Source of the DNA: Akkermansiaceae bacterium UBA1315
Lineage (GTDB): Bacteria; Verrucomicrobiota; Verrucomicrobiia; Verrucomicrobiales; Akkermansiaceae
DNA length: 52,816 bases
Reading direction: 5' to 3'
Assembly (NCBI GenBank): GCA_002307065.1
Contig: DBTN01000013.1
Location: forward strand, 60,644-113,459
Part shown: positions 27,446 through 36,215 of the stretch, piece by piece
Numbering within the stretch: the first letter of the stretch is position 1
How the letters are laid out: each line of letters starts with the position of its first letter
Position numbers and translations under genes: made by a program
The notes under the pieces: generated by a model
Databases searched by the model: none
What the model saw: only the letters and a program-made list of their open reading frames with translations
What the model was told of the DNA's origin: nothing

Positions 27446-28553
27446 TCGATCGCGCCAATCGCTCCAAAACCGCAGCTTCTTTTTGGACACACAGCGTCAC
27501 CAGTTCCGCGGCGCGGCAGATAGATTCCTCAACCGGCAGACCGAAAGTCTCCAGCGAAAATACCGCGTCGAATAGTCCTCGGACACTTCCCTGAACACGA
27601 CCGGCGATCGCGATCACCGGTTTGCCCGCTTGTCGCGCCAACCGGGCGACTCCCGCCGGACCTTTTCCTCCGAGCGTCTGGTCATCCAGTGAACCCTCTC
27701 CGGTGACGATCAGATCCGCTCTTGAAATCCGTCCCGCCAGATCCAGCGCCTCCGCGACCAGATCCCAGCCGCTGACCAATCGGGCGTCCGCGAATCGCAT
27801 CAAACCGAATCCCAAACCACCCGCCGCGCCTGCTCCCGGAGTGGTCACAAGCCTGTCCCCTGCGGAAAGGTTCGCCAATCTCACCAACATCGCGTCGAGA
27901 AATTTCACCTCCTCCACCGTCGCGCCTTTTTGTGGGCCAAACACTGCCGAGGCTCCGCGCTCACCGGTCAGCGGGTGATCGACATCACAAGCGACCACGA
28001 TTTCCGGCAGTGGGATTCGTCCGGACTCATCCACGGTTACCAAATGGGGCATTTCCGCCGGAATCGGATCAAGCTCCTTTCCGAAATGATCCAAAAACCT
28101 CACCCCGAGCGCCGCCGCCATTCCAATCCCACCATCATTCGTCGCGCTGCCGCCGATCCCGATGAAAACCCGTTCGGCCTCAGAGACTTCCACCGCGTGC
28201 CGGATCAGCTGACCGGTTCCATAGGTCGAAGCGATTTTCGGGTTTCGTTCGTTTTCAAAAATCCGCCAAAGCCCGCTCGCCGCCGCCATTTCGATCCATG
28301 CCACCTTCTGCTCACCTAAAACCGTAACGCCATAAAAACTCGGAACGTTTCTCCCCAACGCGTCCTGAACTTGGAGCTCAATCTTTTCGCCGCCGCTCGC
28401 TTGCAGCATCGTTTCGACAAATCCCTCACCTCCATCCGCGATCGGACACTGTTCGATTTCCCAACCCTTCGGCAGCCCCATCGCGACCGCCTCTCCGACC
28501 TCGGCCGCCGATAACGACCCTTTAAATTTGTCGCAGGCGATCAGGATTTTCAT
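27432..28553 (-). CDS. glxK: Glycerate kinase, type 2 (GarK/GlxK family)
   Basis: Phosphorylates D-glycerate, usually to 2-phosphoglycerate in this family. The 373-residue protein starts with the hallmark CDKFKGSLSAAEV and continues with CPIADGGEGF, the conserved GIGGSATNDGGIGMAAALG and TGEGSLDDQTLGGKGPAGV. Its role is in glycolate/glyoxylate or serine breakdown. No other gene of that pathway is next to it. It is convergent with and overlaps the ABC permease; the YihY-family gene lies 42 bases upstream on the same strand. Confidence 0.93.
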   Translation of the reverse strand: MKILIACDKFKGSLSAAEVGEAVAMGLPKGWEIEQCPIADGGEGFVETMLQASGGEKIELQVQDALGRNVPSFYGVTVLGEQKVAWIEMAAASGLWRIFENERNPKIASTYGTGQLIRHAVEVSEAERVFIGIGGSATNDGGIGMAAALGVRFLDHFGKELDPIPAEMPHLVTVDESGRIPLPEIVVACDVDHPLTGERGASAVFGPQKGATVEEVKFLDAMLVRLANLSAGDRLVTTPGAGAAGGLGFGLMRFADARLVSGWDLVAEALDLAGRISRADLIVTGEGSLDDQTLGGKGPAGVARLARQAGKPVIAIAGRVQGSVRGLFDAVFSLETFGLPVEESICRAAELVTLCVQKEAAVLERLARSINSN

Positions 28554-28595
28554 CCCCCGAACTTGGAATCCGACACCGGTTTGACGAGTGAAAGT

Positions 28596-29492
28596 TTACG
28601 GAATTTTCGCTTCGATTTCACCGGTTTCCCCGCGCCGCTTTCGGTCCAGATAGGCCGCCGTCTCCGCACCGATGAAAAAAATCTGAATCGTGAAGTAGAT
28701 CCACAGCAAAATGACCACCAACGTCACCGCGGCGCCGTAACCGGTCGCGACGCTGCTGTGGCCGAAATAAAACGCGATCAGACTTCGCAACGCCGTGAGT
28801 AAAATGCACGCCACCACCGCGCCGATCAACGAATCCCAAATTTTCGGAGGTCGAGGCGGAAGCCAGCGCAAGATCAACGTAAATAACAGAATCGAAAAAA
28901 TCAGCGGAATCACCCGCTGTGCCCATTCCCACAACTGCAGATCGATCGGCAGCAGCACGTTGAGATGCGTTGAAACAAACTGCAATGCCGCCCCGGCAAA
29001 CGCTGACATGGCCAGCACTGCCCCCAGCGCCAACACCAAAAGCAAAGGGACGACCTGACTCAAAATCAGATGAATGATAAAACCCTTCTTCCCTTCCCAT
29101 CCCTTTTTCCCGAACACCACCGTCAACACATCCCGCAATTCCACCACGACTTTCGAAGCGGTGAACAGCAGCACAAAAAATCCGATCACCGAAGAAATCC
29201 CAGTAAACGTCTCACTCGGTCGCGCCATCACCAGCCCCTGAAGATACTTGCTCGCCTTCTCATCGAAAAACATCTCCACCCCCTGTTCCACCCCTTCTTC
29301 CGCCATTTCTTCCCCGATCAGCGCCGCCGCCAAACGCGTGACAATCAGCAAAATCGGCACCATCGAAAACAAGCTGTAAAACGCCAATGCCGCCGCCGAA
29401 CGCGAATGATTATGATGCCACCACCGTTTCCCCACCTCGGCGGTTCCTTTCCAAAGTTCCTGCGCCAGGTCATGTCGTAAAAGCTGTATCAT
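28596..29492 (-). CDS. YihY/BrkB family inner-membrane protein
   Basis: 298 residues, start at ATG 29492 (a TTG directly upstream is less likely). The family pattern is clear: WWHHNHSRSAAALAFYSLFSMVPILL near the N-terminus, KGFIIHLILSQVVPLLLVLALG in the middle, and the end GYGAAVTLVVILLWIYFTIQIFFIGAETA. About six transmembrane helices. Sometimes mis-annotated as ribonuclease BN; the true role is unknown, with transport or lipid-related functions suggested for relatives. Divergent from rpoN. Confidence 0.9.
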   Translation of the reverse strand: MIQLLRHDLAQELWKGTAEVGKRWWHHNHSRSAAALAFYSLFSMVPILLIVTRLAAALIGEEMAEEGVEQGVEMFFDEKASKYLQGLVMARPSETFTGISSVIGFFVLLFTASKVVVELRDVLTVVFGKKGWEGKKGFIIHLILSQVVPLLLVLALGAVLAMSAFAGAALQFVSTHLNVLLPIDLQLWEWAQRVIPLIFSILLFTLILRWLPPRPPKIWDSLIGAVVACILLTALRSLIAFYFGHSSVATGYGAAVTLVVILLWIYFTIQIFFIGAETAAYLDRKRRGETGEIEAKIP

Positions 29493-29685
29493 CAACTCAA
29501 TAGGAAGTTACCAGTTGCTCGGAGCCCGCAAAGTTGCCGCCGCCCGCATCGTCGATTTTTTTCGACGTTTTCTTCGGATCGGCGATTTCCAAGTGGCTTT
29601 TTGAGATTCACGCTGCAATCTAGCGCCTTGCCACTTACCCCGTCTCGCCTTGGACCGCAAGACTGCATCTATAAAAAATGCGACG

Positions 29686-29701
29686 TGGCATAAAAGTTGC
29701 T
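29686..29701 (+). promoter_or_regulatory. Sigma-54 (-24/-12) promoter upstream of rpoN
   Basis: TGGCATAAAAGTTGCT matches the consensus TGGCAYRNNNNTTGCW at every fixed position, with the -24 GG (29687-29688) and -12 GC (29699-29700) 12 bases apart. Transcription would start near 29711, about 40 bases before the rpoN ATG. Its place before the gene for sigma-54 itself suggests autoregulation. No enhancer-binding-protein site was identified by eye. Confidence 0.75.
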
Positions 29702-29725
29702 GCAATTTCTGAAAGGACAGCTTTA

Positions 29726-29851
29726 ATGACGCCAGCAACACGTGTTGCTGTCCATGTCAGAAGCTTCGCTCCATCAATCGCTCTCACAACAGCAAACTCT
29801 CGCGCCCCAGATGCGCAAGAGTTTGGAAATCCTGCAGGCTGGAACTCTTGA
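29726..29851 (+). CDS. Possible 41-residue leader peptide overlapping the start of rpoN
   Basis: An ATG at 29726 stands 8 bases after a good Shine-Dalgarno sequence (GAAAGGA, 29711-29717), which is rare among the starts in this window. The frame runs for 41 codons, out of phase with rpoN, and stops inside it at 29851. The rpoN ATG (29754) itself lacks a ribosome-binding site. The peptide (starting MTPATRVAVHVRS) has no known relatives to my knowledge. It could control rpoN translation by coupling or re-initiation, or be fortuitous. Confidence 0.35.
   Translation: MTPATRVAVHVRSFAPSIALTTANSRAPDAQEFGNPAGWNS
29733..29750. promoter_or_regulatory. Perfect 18-base palindrome just before the rpoN start
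   Basis: CAGCAACACGTGTTGCTG is its own reverse complement and ends 3 bases before the rpoN ATG. It could be an operator for a dimeric protein. As RNA it would need a small loop and form a short hairpin hiding the start region. Confidence 0.5.
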
Positions 29852-31154
29852 GCTTTCCCAGCTCGTTCGGCAGGCGCTGGAATCAAATCCGGTTCTCGAA
29901 GATATCACCGAATCGGTTTCTCTCGACGAGGAAGGCCCGGATCCGGAAGAAGCGGATTCATTGGAGTATTTGAATGAAACCGACGACGACTGGCGCGACC
30001 GGCTGATTCTCGACGGGAAATCTTCCCCATGGACTTCCGAAGACGAGGAACGCCGCCAAAGGCTTTACGATTCGATCGTGGCCCCGGAAACGTTGCAGCA
30101 GCATTTGCAACATCAGCTCGATCTTTCCATGGTCGATCCGGAGGTTCGTGAAGCGGCTCAAGCGATTTTAGGAAACCTCGACCCGCGCGGATTTCTCGAC
30201 CTTCCAGCAAAAGAACTCGGCATTCGGCTCAATCTGAAACCGGTTCACCTGAACGCGGCGCTCAAATTGATCCAATCGTTCGACCCCGCAGGCATCGGCG
30301 CGTCCGGCATTCCGGAATCGCTTCTGCTTCAGCTTGAGCGCCACGAAGGAACCGACACGATCGAATACAAAATCGTCCGCGATCACCTCGAAGACCTCGC
30401 CCGCAAGCGCCACCCGCAAATTGCCCGCGCCCTCGGCACCAGCGTCGAACGCATCACGGAAGCCGCCGCTCGCATCGGACGGCTGACGCCCAATCCGGGC
30501 GGAGATTTTGATCCAACCGGAAATCCCTATATTCTTCCTGACGTCATTATCGAACTGGACGACGACGGCCGATGGTCCGCTCGCCTCACCGGCGAACACC
30601 TTCCAAACCTAAGGATCAACGACTTTTACAAGGACATGATCGGTCGCAACGGGACCGATTCAAAGGCGCGGCAATTCCTCCGAGATCAGATCCGGGACGG
30701 CCGCAGCCTGATCCGCTCCATTTCCCTGCGTCAGGAAACGATCCTCGCGATCGCCCACCAGCTCATCGATCACCAACCTCAGTTTTTCACGAAGGGCCCG
30801 CGCCATCTGCGCCCCTTGACGATGAATGACATCGCCGACGAGCTCAGCCTTCACGCCACCACCGTTTCCCGTGCGGTGGCGGGAAAATATGTGCTGACCC
30901 CTCACGGTTTGATGGAAATGCGGGCGTTTTTTGCGACCGGTTACCAAACGAGCAGCGGGGAAGAAGTTTCCAACGCCGGAGTTCGTGAGGCGATTCAGCA
31001 GCTCGTGGCTCAGGAAAATCCGTCCAAACCGCTTTCGGACGACGCTTTGGCAAAACAACTCGATCAACAAGGCATCAAGGTTGCCCGGCGGACGGTCGCA
31101 AAATACCGGGAACAGTTGAACATTCTTCCGTCTCACCTGCGGAAATCGTTCTGA
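29754..31154 (+). CDS. rpoN: RNA polymerase sigma-54 factor
   Basis: 466 residues. Region I is the glutamine- and leucine-rich activator-response segment (LHQSLSQQQTLAPQMRKSLEILQ), region II is acidic (residues about 50-85), and region III holds the core-binding and DNA-binding parts with the helix-turn-helix DIADELSLHATTVSRAVAGK. The C-terminal RpoN box ARRTVAKYRE binds the -24 element. The ATG at 29754 gives the usual family start; a GTG at 29742 inside the palindrome is possible. Sigma-54 needs AAA+ activators; none is seen in the window. Upstream is a matching sigma-54 promoter, so the gene may feed back on itself. Confidence 0.96.
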   Translation: MSEASLHQSLSQQQTLAPQMRKSLEILQAGTLELSQLVRQALESNPVLEDITESVSLDEEGPDPEEADSLEYLNETDDDWRDRLILDGKSSPWTSEDEERRQRLYDSIVAPETLQQHLQHQLDLSMVDPEVREAAQAILGNLDPRGFLDLPAKELGIRLNLKPVHLNAALKLIQSFDPAGIGASGIPESLLLQLERHEGTDTIEYKIVRDHLEDLARKRHPQIARALGTSVERITEAAARIGRLTPNPGGDFDPTGNPYILPDVIIELDDDGRWSARLTGEHLPNLRINDFYKDMIGRNGTDSKARQFLRDQIRDGRSLIRSISLRQETILAIAHQLIDHQPQFFTKGPRHLRPLTMNDIADELSLHATTVSRAVAGKYVLTPHGLMEMRAFFATGYQTSSGEEVSNAGVREAIQQLVAQENPSKPLSDDALAKQLDQQGIKVARRTVAKYREQLNILPSHLRKSF

Positions 31155-31217
31155 CCGAAGGAAGTCGTTTTGTTTTCTGGATTCTCGGGCGATTTGCCGT
31201 CTCAGTGAGGGCAGCTC

Positions 31218-32399
31218 ATGTTTGTCATTTCCATCGCTGCCCTCAAACGAAACACCGCCATCCTCCGCGAGGTGAAGGACGCGGCTGGCTGCCATCTGGT
31301 GCTCGCTCTCAAAGGATTTTCCTGCTGGAAAGCGTTTCCTTACCTTCACGATGACCTCGACGGCTGCTGCGCCTCCGGTTTGTGGGAAGCCTGGCTGGCC
31401 CGAGATTATTTTCAGAAACATGTGATCACCTATTCTCCGGCGTACGATGAAAACGACATCGCCGAGTTATGTGAATTCACCGACCATCTTGATTTTAACT
31501 CACTTTCCCAGTGGTACCGGTTTCGCGATCAAGTGATGTCCCATCCGCGATTCATCAGCGGAGAAATCCAGTGCGGCCTGCGCATCAATCCGGAACATTC
31601 TACCGGAGAAACGCCGATTTACGATCCGTGTGTTCCTGGCTCACGTTTGGGAATCACTGCAAATCAACTGGAAGGACAGGATTTATCCGGTTTATCCGGA
31701 TTGCACTTTCACACACTCTGCGAACAAAACTCGGACGATTTGGAGACGACTCTGGCGGCGGTCGACGAAAAGTTCGGCCATCTTTTGCGTTCGCCACAAT
31801 TCACTTATCTCAACATGGGCGGCGGCCACTGGATCACCAAGCCGTTTTATGACCGGGACCGGCTGATCCGTTTGGTCAAAGAAACTCAGGAGAAATATCA
31901 AGTGAGGGTTTGGCTGGAGCCGGGCGAAGCGGTCGCGATCCATACCGGCGTGCTTCGTGCAACCGTGATGGACGTTTTTGAATCGGCCGGTCACAAGCTT
32001 GCGATCCTCAGCATTTCCGCCACCGCCCACATGCCGGATGTTTTGGAAATGCCTTATCGACCCGACGTGTATCTCGTCGATTCAGCTCCGTCGGATTCGC
32101 AGCCCGCGGTGGTGTTTGAAGGCGAGAATTATCACGCCGCGACAGAAACCGGTGAACACCTTTATCGCTTGGGCGGTCCGACTTGCTTGGCCGGCGACGT
32201 GGTGGGAGATTTCGCGTTCCCCCGCCCGCTGGTGGTCGGCGACGTTTTGATCTTCGACGACATGGCTCACTACACCATGGTCAAAACCACCACCTTCAAC
32301 GGCGTCAAACACCCACCGATCGTTTTGCAGCACGAAGACAACCGGTTAGAAACCATCCGGCAGTTCGATTATTCCGATTTCCGCGACCGTTTGGCGTGA
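31218..32399 (+). CDS. nspC: Carboxynorspermidine/carboxyspermidine decarboxylase
   Basis: PLP enzyme of the alanine-racemase/ornithine-decarboxylase fold that makes norspermidine or spermidine from the carboxy form. The 393-residue protein has the PLP lysine Lys32 in LALKGFSCW, GLHFHTLCEQ, NMGGGHWITKPFYDRD, WLEPGEAV and the partner-site cysteine in GGPTCLAGD, all typical of NspC. The start at 31218 follows an in-frame stop closely, so the N-terminus is short but complete. The carboxy(nor)spermidine dehydrogenase that normally precedes it is not in this window. The polyamine it makes may feed the siderophore genes 10 kb away. Confidence 0.93.
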   Translation: MFVISIAALKRNTAILREVKDAAGCHLVLALKGFSCWKAFPYLHDDLDGCCASGLWEAWLARDYFQKHVITYSPAYDENDIAELCEFTDHLDFNSLSQWYRFRDQVMSHPRFISGEIQCGLRINPEHSTGETPIYDPCVPGSRLGITANQLEGQDLSGLSGLHFHTLCEQNSDDLETTLAAVDEKFGHLLRSPQFTYLNMGGGHWITKPFYDRDRLIRLVKETQEKYQVRVWLEPGEAVAIHTGVLRATVMDVFESAGHKLAILSISATAHMPDVLEMPYRPDVYLVDSAPSDSQPAVVFEGENYHAATETGEHLYRLGGPTCLAGDVVGDFAFPRPLVVGDVLIFDDMAHYTMVKTTTFNGVKHPPIVLQHEDNRLETIRQFDYSDFRDRLA

Positions 32400-32448
32400 A
32401 GATAGTTTGGCTTGAATCGGCGGGCGTTCGCGACTCTAGTCCCGGGCG

Positions 32449-33585
32449 ATGAATTTTAATTTCGACACGCTGATTCCCCGCCGCGGAACCGGTAATATCA
32501 AATACGACCGCCGCCCTGAACTCGATCCGTTCTGGGTCGCAGACATGGATTTCGCGTCACCGGTCGAAGTGCTCGATGCGCTTCATCAACGGGTCGATCA
32601 CGGGATTTTTGGCTACGCTCAAGCGCACGACGGCCTGAACGAAGCGGTGATCACCTATCTCAAGCAGCGTAGAAATGCCGATGTCAGCGTCGATCAGATC
32701 CTTCATTTGGGAGGTCTCGTCCCTGCCCTTTCTCTCGCCGCGCGGGCTTTCTGCGCTCAGGGCGAATCGGTAATGACCTGCACACCGGTTTATCCACCTT
32801 TTCTCGGAGTCCACCACGATGCCCATACCCATCTCATCAGCGTCGATCATGTTCTCGGTGAAAACGGATGGACCTTTGATTGGGAAGCGATGGAAAAAGC
32901 CGTCACGCCAGAAACCAAGGTCTTCCTCCTTTGCAATCCCCAGAACCCGCTCGGTCGTGTTTTCACCCGCGCGGAAATCGAAAAACTCGGTGAATTTTGC
33001 GAAGCTCACGATCTCATCCTCGTTTCCGATGAAATCCACTGCGACTTGATTTTCGACGAAACCCAAACTCCTCACGTTTCTGCCCTGAATCTTCCAGCCG
33101 CACTTGCGAAACGAACGATCACCCTGCTTGCTCCGAGTAAAACCTGGAACATCGCCGGTCTCGGTTATGCTTTTGCAGTCATCACCGATGATACGCTTCG
33201 CAGAAAATTTGTCGCCGCTCGCGGTCACACCCTCGCCGAAATCAACGCGCTTTCTTATTATGCCGCGGAAGCCGCTTACCGGTTTGGTGAACCCTGGCGC
33301 GAGGCGTTGATGGGTTACCTCAAAAACAATCGCGACACCTTGGTCGACTTTATCAATACCGAATGCCCCGGCCTTTCTGTTAGACCGGGCGATGCGACTT
33401 ATCTTGCATGGATCGACGCTCGAGGTTTGGAGCTTGAAAATCCAGCGCTTCATTTCGAAAAACGCGCCGGACTATTTCTTTCGGACGGAGCGTTCTTCGG
33501 TTGGCCCGGCTATATCCGATTTAACTTCGGCTGCCCGAAAGCGCGCATGCTCGAAGGTTTGGAAAAAATCAAAGCCGCGCTCTGA
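32449..33585 (+). CDS. patB: PatB/MalY-type aminotransferase-fold C-S lyase
   Basis: 378 residues, fold-type I PLP enzyme. DPFWVADMDFASPVEVLDAL and VDHGIFGYAQ at the N-terminus are characteristic of MalY/PatB, as is the CNPQNPLGRVF loop. The Schiff-base lysine is Lys231 in APSKTWNIAGL. Members cleave cystathionine or cysteine conjugates (beta-lyase) and give homocysteine or thiols, pyruvate and ammonia; some bind regulators. It follows nspC by 49 bases on the same strand, but the two share no obvious pathway. Confidence 0.9.
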   Translation: MNFNFDTLIPRRGTGNIKYDRRPELDPFWVADMDFASPVEVLDALHQRVDHGIFGYAQAHDGLNEAVITYLKQRRNADVSVDQILHLGGLVPALSLAARAFCAQGESVMTCTPVYPPFLGVHHDAHTHLISVDHVLGENGWTFDWEAMEKAVTPETKVFLLCNPQNPLGRVFTRAEIEKLGEFCEAHDLILVSDEIHCDLIFDETQTPHVSALNLPAALAKRTITLLAPSKTWNIAGLGYAFAVITDDTLRRKFVAARGHTLAEINALSYYAAEAAYRFGEPWREALMGYLKNNRDTLVDFINTECPGLSVRPGDATYLAWIDARGLELENPALHFEKRAGLFLSDGAFFGWPGYIRFNFGCPKARMLEGLEKIKAAL

Positions 33586-33595
33586 TTTTCATCAG

Positions 33596-33620
33596 GAGAG
33601 TGGATCTTCGGTCCACTCTC
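33596..33620. terminator. Hairpin between the convergent patB and fmt genes
   Basis: Nine perfectly paired bases, GAGAGTGGA / TCCACTCTC, with a TCTTCGG loop, in the 43-base gap between two convergent genes. There is an A run on the right side but no T tract on the plus strand, so termination efficiency is uncertain. Confidence 0.6.
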
Positions 33621-33628
33621 AAAAACGC

Positions 33629-34546
33629 TCACTCGAATCTCTCCGGCCTCTTCCCGCGAAGATAATCGGAAGTGCTCATTCTTTTCGAGCCTTCCGGTTG
33701 CAAACTCGTGATCTTCAGCGCGCCCTTTCCGCAACCGACAAACAGCCCCTCGTCCATCACCACGACTCCGGGCTCGATCACTCGATCGGAAATTTCAGTC
33801 GGCGGAAAAATTTTCACCCGCTTGGGTTTCCCTCCTTCGAGGATCGTCGTGTAAGTTCCTGGCCACGGATCATAGGCGCGAATCCGTCGCTCGATCGATG
33901 TCGCGTCCATCGACCAATCGATGCGACCGTGATCTCGTTCCAATTTAGAGATATACGTTGATTTTTCCGGATCTTGAGAAACGCCATCCGCAGCTCCTTG
34001 TTCGATCTTTGCCAGCGCTTCTGCCATCACTTCCGGCGCGAGTTCCGCCAATCGGTCGTGCAGGCTGCCACCGGTTTCGTCCGCTGTGATCGGGATGGAT
34101 TTGGCACAAATCATATCTCCCGCATCCAACGCGCGGACGACATGAATGGCGGTTATCCCGGTTTCCGAATCGCCCGCATCGATCGCGGCCTGAATGCATG
34201 CCGCGCCGCGATACAACGGCAAAAGCGATGCATGCAGATTGATGATCGCCTTGCTCGGTAAGGTTAAAATATCATTCCGCAAAATTTGGCCGTAGGCCAT
34301 CACGACAATGATCTCCGGTTCGAGTGCGGACAATTCCTCAAATGCCTCGCTGATTTTTTCGGGTTGAAAAATCGGGATGCCAGCTTCAAGTGCCGCGACT
34401 TTGATCGCCGGAGGCGTCAACGTCTGGTGACGACCGACCGGTTTGTCAGGCTGCGTGACCAAAGCCAAAGGCAGCGGTCCGTTTTCTAACAGATAGCGAA
34501 ACGCTGGAAGAGCGATGTCTCCCGTGGCGACGAAAATAAGGCGCAT
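33629..34546 (-). CDS. fmt: Methionyl-tRNA formyltransferase
   Basis: Formylates the initiator Met-tRNA using 10-formyl-THF. 305 residues, with the catalytic Asn103 and His105 in INLHASLLP and Asp144 in ALDAGDMI, matching the Asn-His-Asp set of the family. The C-terminal OB-like domain with IRAYDPWPGTYT is present. It lies 12 bases after adk-like gene on the same strand, at the end of a long leftward run; def, its usual neighbour, is absent here. Confidence 0.95.
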   Translation of the reverse strand: MRLIFVATGDIALPAFRYLLENGPLPLALVTQPDKPVGRHQTLTPPAIKVAALEAGIPIFQPEKISEAFEELSALEPEIIVVMAYGQILRNDILTLPSKAIINLHASLLPLYRGAACIQAAIDAGDSETGITAIHVVRALDAGDMICAKSIPITADETGGSLHDRLAELAPEVMAEALAKIEQGAADGVSQDPEKSTYISKLERDHGRIDWSMDATSIERRIRAYDPWPGTYTTILEGGKPKRVKIFPPTEISDRVIEPGVVVMDEGLFVGCGKGALKITSLQPEGSKRMSTSDYLRGKRPERFE

Positions 34547-34558
34547 CAGATCGAGCTG

Positions 34559-35191
34559 TTAGACGCTTCGTTTTTCCATTTCCTGATAGACCGACAAGCT
34601 GGTGATTCGGGAAATGATCTCCGAAAGAACTTTGATCGGCGGTTGGGTCGCATCGATATCTAGAACTTTTTCTTTTGGGAAATATTCAAGAATCGGCCGG
34701 GTTTCCGCTTCGTAGGTTGCGATGCGTTGGTCAATCACCTTGTCGCTCGCGTCGTCGATCCGGTTGTCCTTCAACGCGCGCTTCCGCATGCGCTTGGCGA
34801 GCTCATTGCGATTCGGGCAGGAAAGGTGGAACACCTGATGAATCAAAACGTGGCGCTCCAAAATTTGCGCCTGCTTCACATTTCGTGGGATGCCGTCGAG
34901 AATCAGGAAATCGATATCCGGTTTGTAAAGGTGGGTGTCAGCCAGATTGTCGATCTGGGCTTTCCACAACTCGATCGTCAACTCATCCGGCACCAACTCC
35001 CCACGGCTGGAATAATGGACGAATTGTTTTCCCAAAGCGGTTCGTGTGTCGAGCGAGCGGAAAACATCGCCACACGCACAATGGAAAAACCGCGGAATCG
35101 ATCCGAGAACCTTGCCTTGGGTGCCTTTGCCCGAACCGGGCGCGCCTAAAATGAGAAACGCCGGTTTTTTAATATCGGAAAAATGATTCAT
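34559..35191 (-). CDS. adk: Adenylate kinase-like nucleoside monophosphate kinase
   Basis: 210 residues from the ATG at 35191, chosen because the adenylate-kinase similarity begins there. The P-loop GAPGSGKGT is at residues 16-24, followed by the NMP-binding helix (CGDVFRS, RGELVPDELT) and GIPRNVKQAQ in place of the usual DGFPR. The LID is short (RKRALKDNRIDDASDKVIDQRI) and lacks zinc cysteines. It is likely an adenylate kinase, but the changed DGIPR loop leaves room for another NMP substrate, or for a second adk in the genome. Confidence 0.82.
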   Translation of the reverse strand: MNHFSDIKKPAFLILGAPGSGKGTQGKVLGSIPRFFHCACGDVFRSLDTRTALGKQFVHYSSRGELVPDELTIELWKAQIDNLADTHLYKPDIDFLILDGIPRNVKQAQILERHVLIHQVFHLSCPNRNELAKRMRKRALKDNRIDDASDKVIDQRIATYEAETRPILEYFPKEKVLDIDATQPPIKVLSEIISRITSLSVYQEMEKRSV

Positions 35192-35239
35192 GCGAGAAAG
35201 GTGCAAACTAGGAGGATCGCCCGCCACCCGCAAGCACGA

Positions 35240-36169
35240 TCAATTCTGCGGAAACGCGAGGAATACCAACAACGGCACAAGCAGCGCCGCATCCGCCAGA
35301 ACCCGAAGCGATTCCATCGAAAACCGACTTCTCGTCCGGTTTAAAATTTGGAGCAGCGCCGCACCGGTCAGGATCGCATAAAAAAACGGTCGGGTGGTCA
35401 TTTCGTGATCCAGCAGCGCAAACACCAGCGCCGCCGCACCGAGCAAGGTCAGCGGAAGAGACAGCGCGATTTCGTCGGCCGCTTTGACCTCCGGGTCGGT
35501 GGACCGATTCGCGTGTTCCCACAAATCGATGGCGGAAATGTTCAGCACACAAAGAACGCCGAAACAAACAAACTCCCGGAATTTCATCAATTCCAACGCC
35601 CCACCCATGCTGCCACCCCCACCCAGCGAGGGCAGGAAAACGTGGACGGTCATCGCCGTTCCGTAAGCAAATGCAAATCCAGCCACCACGTTTTTCGCAT
35701 ACGGAATGCGTTGCGGATCGTCGTTTGAGAAAAGCGACAGGATGAAAAACGCCACCACGAAAAATCCGGCGATCAGGAAATAACTGTAAATCGCGAACGG
35801 CATCCGGAACACCACCAGCAACACGGCGACCAGTGCCGCAGCGGCCGCGCCGATCAGAAACGTTTTCCGGTGTCTCGCGTGGAACCGGTGCCTTTCCTCG
35901 CAACGCTCCGAGTCCGAGCCGCGCAATGAAACATCCAGCAACCGGTCGGCGACGTAAATCACCCAAACTGTCAGACCCAGAGCGACATGCGCATACCACG
36001 GCGGCGTCGAATCCATCCGCCAAGTCCGCGAAAAAATAAACAGCCACGCCACTGCAACCAGCGGAGCATCAAGGCTCAACAGGTTGGGAAACAGCCAAAA
36101 AGGCTTTCGGCGATCCGAAGTCACTGCGGCGGACCATCCCCGAGCCAAGCCGCCAAGGCAAGCGCGCAA
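35240..36169 (-). CDS. Polytopic membrane protein, possibly UbiA-related
   Basis: 309 residues with about eight to nine hydrophobic helices. The order of elements recalls UbiA-type prenyltransferases: NLLSLDAPLVAVAW in the first helix, then VIYVADRLLDV with two aspartates where UbiA has its first Asp-rich motif, followed by ERHRFHARHRKTF in a basic loop. The second Asp motif of UbiA is not convincing, so catalytic function is doubtful. The start is uncertain; residues 1-23 are basic and may not be translated. Uncharacterised. Confidence 0.65.
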   Translation of the reverse strand: MRACLGGLARGWSAAVTSDRRKPFWLFPNLLSLDAPLVAVAWLFIFSRTWRMDSTPPWYAHVALGLTVWVIYVADRLLDVSLRGSDSERCEERHRFHARHRKTFLIGAAAAALVAVLLVVFRMPFAIYSYFLIAGFFVVAFFILSLFSNDDPQRIPYAKNVVAGFAFAYGTAMTVHVFLPSLGGGGSMGGALELMKFREFVCFGVLCVLNISAIDLWEHANRSTDPEVKAADEIALSLPLTLLGAAALVFALLDHEMTTRPFFYAILTGAALLQILNRTRSRFSMESLRVLADAALLVPLLVFLAFPQN

Positions 36170-36215
36170 TGGCAGTCTGAGATCGGTTGCTCATTTCTTT
36201 CCACCCCTCAGTGGG

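Noticed and set aside
28596..29492. Annotation of the YihY/BrkB protein as ribonuclease BN
   Set aside because: This old family name comes from a wrong gene assignment; the protein is polytopic and has no nuclease motif.
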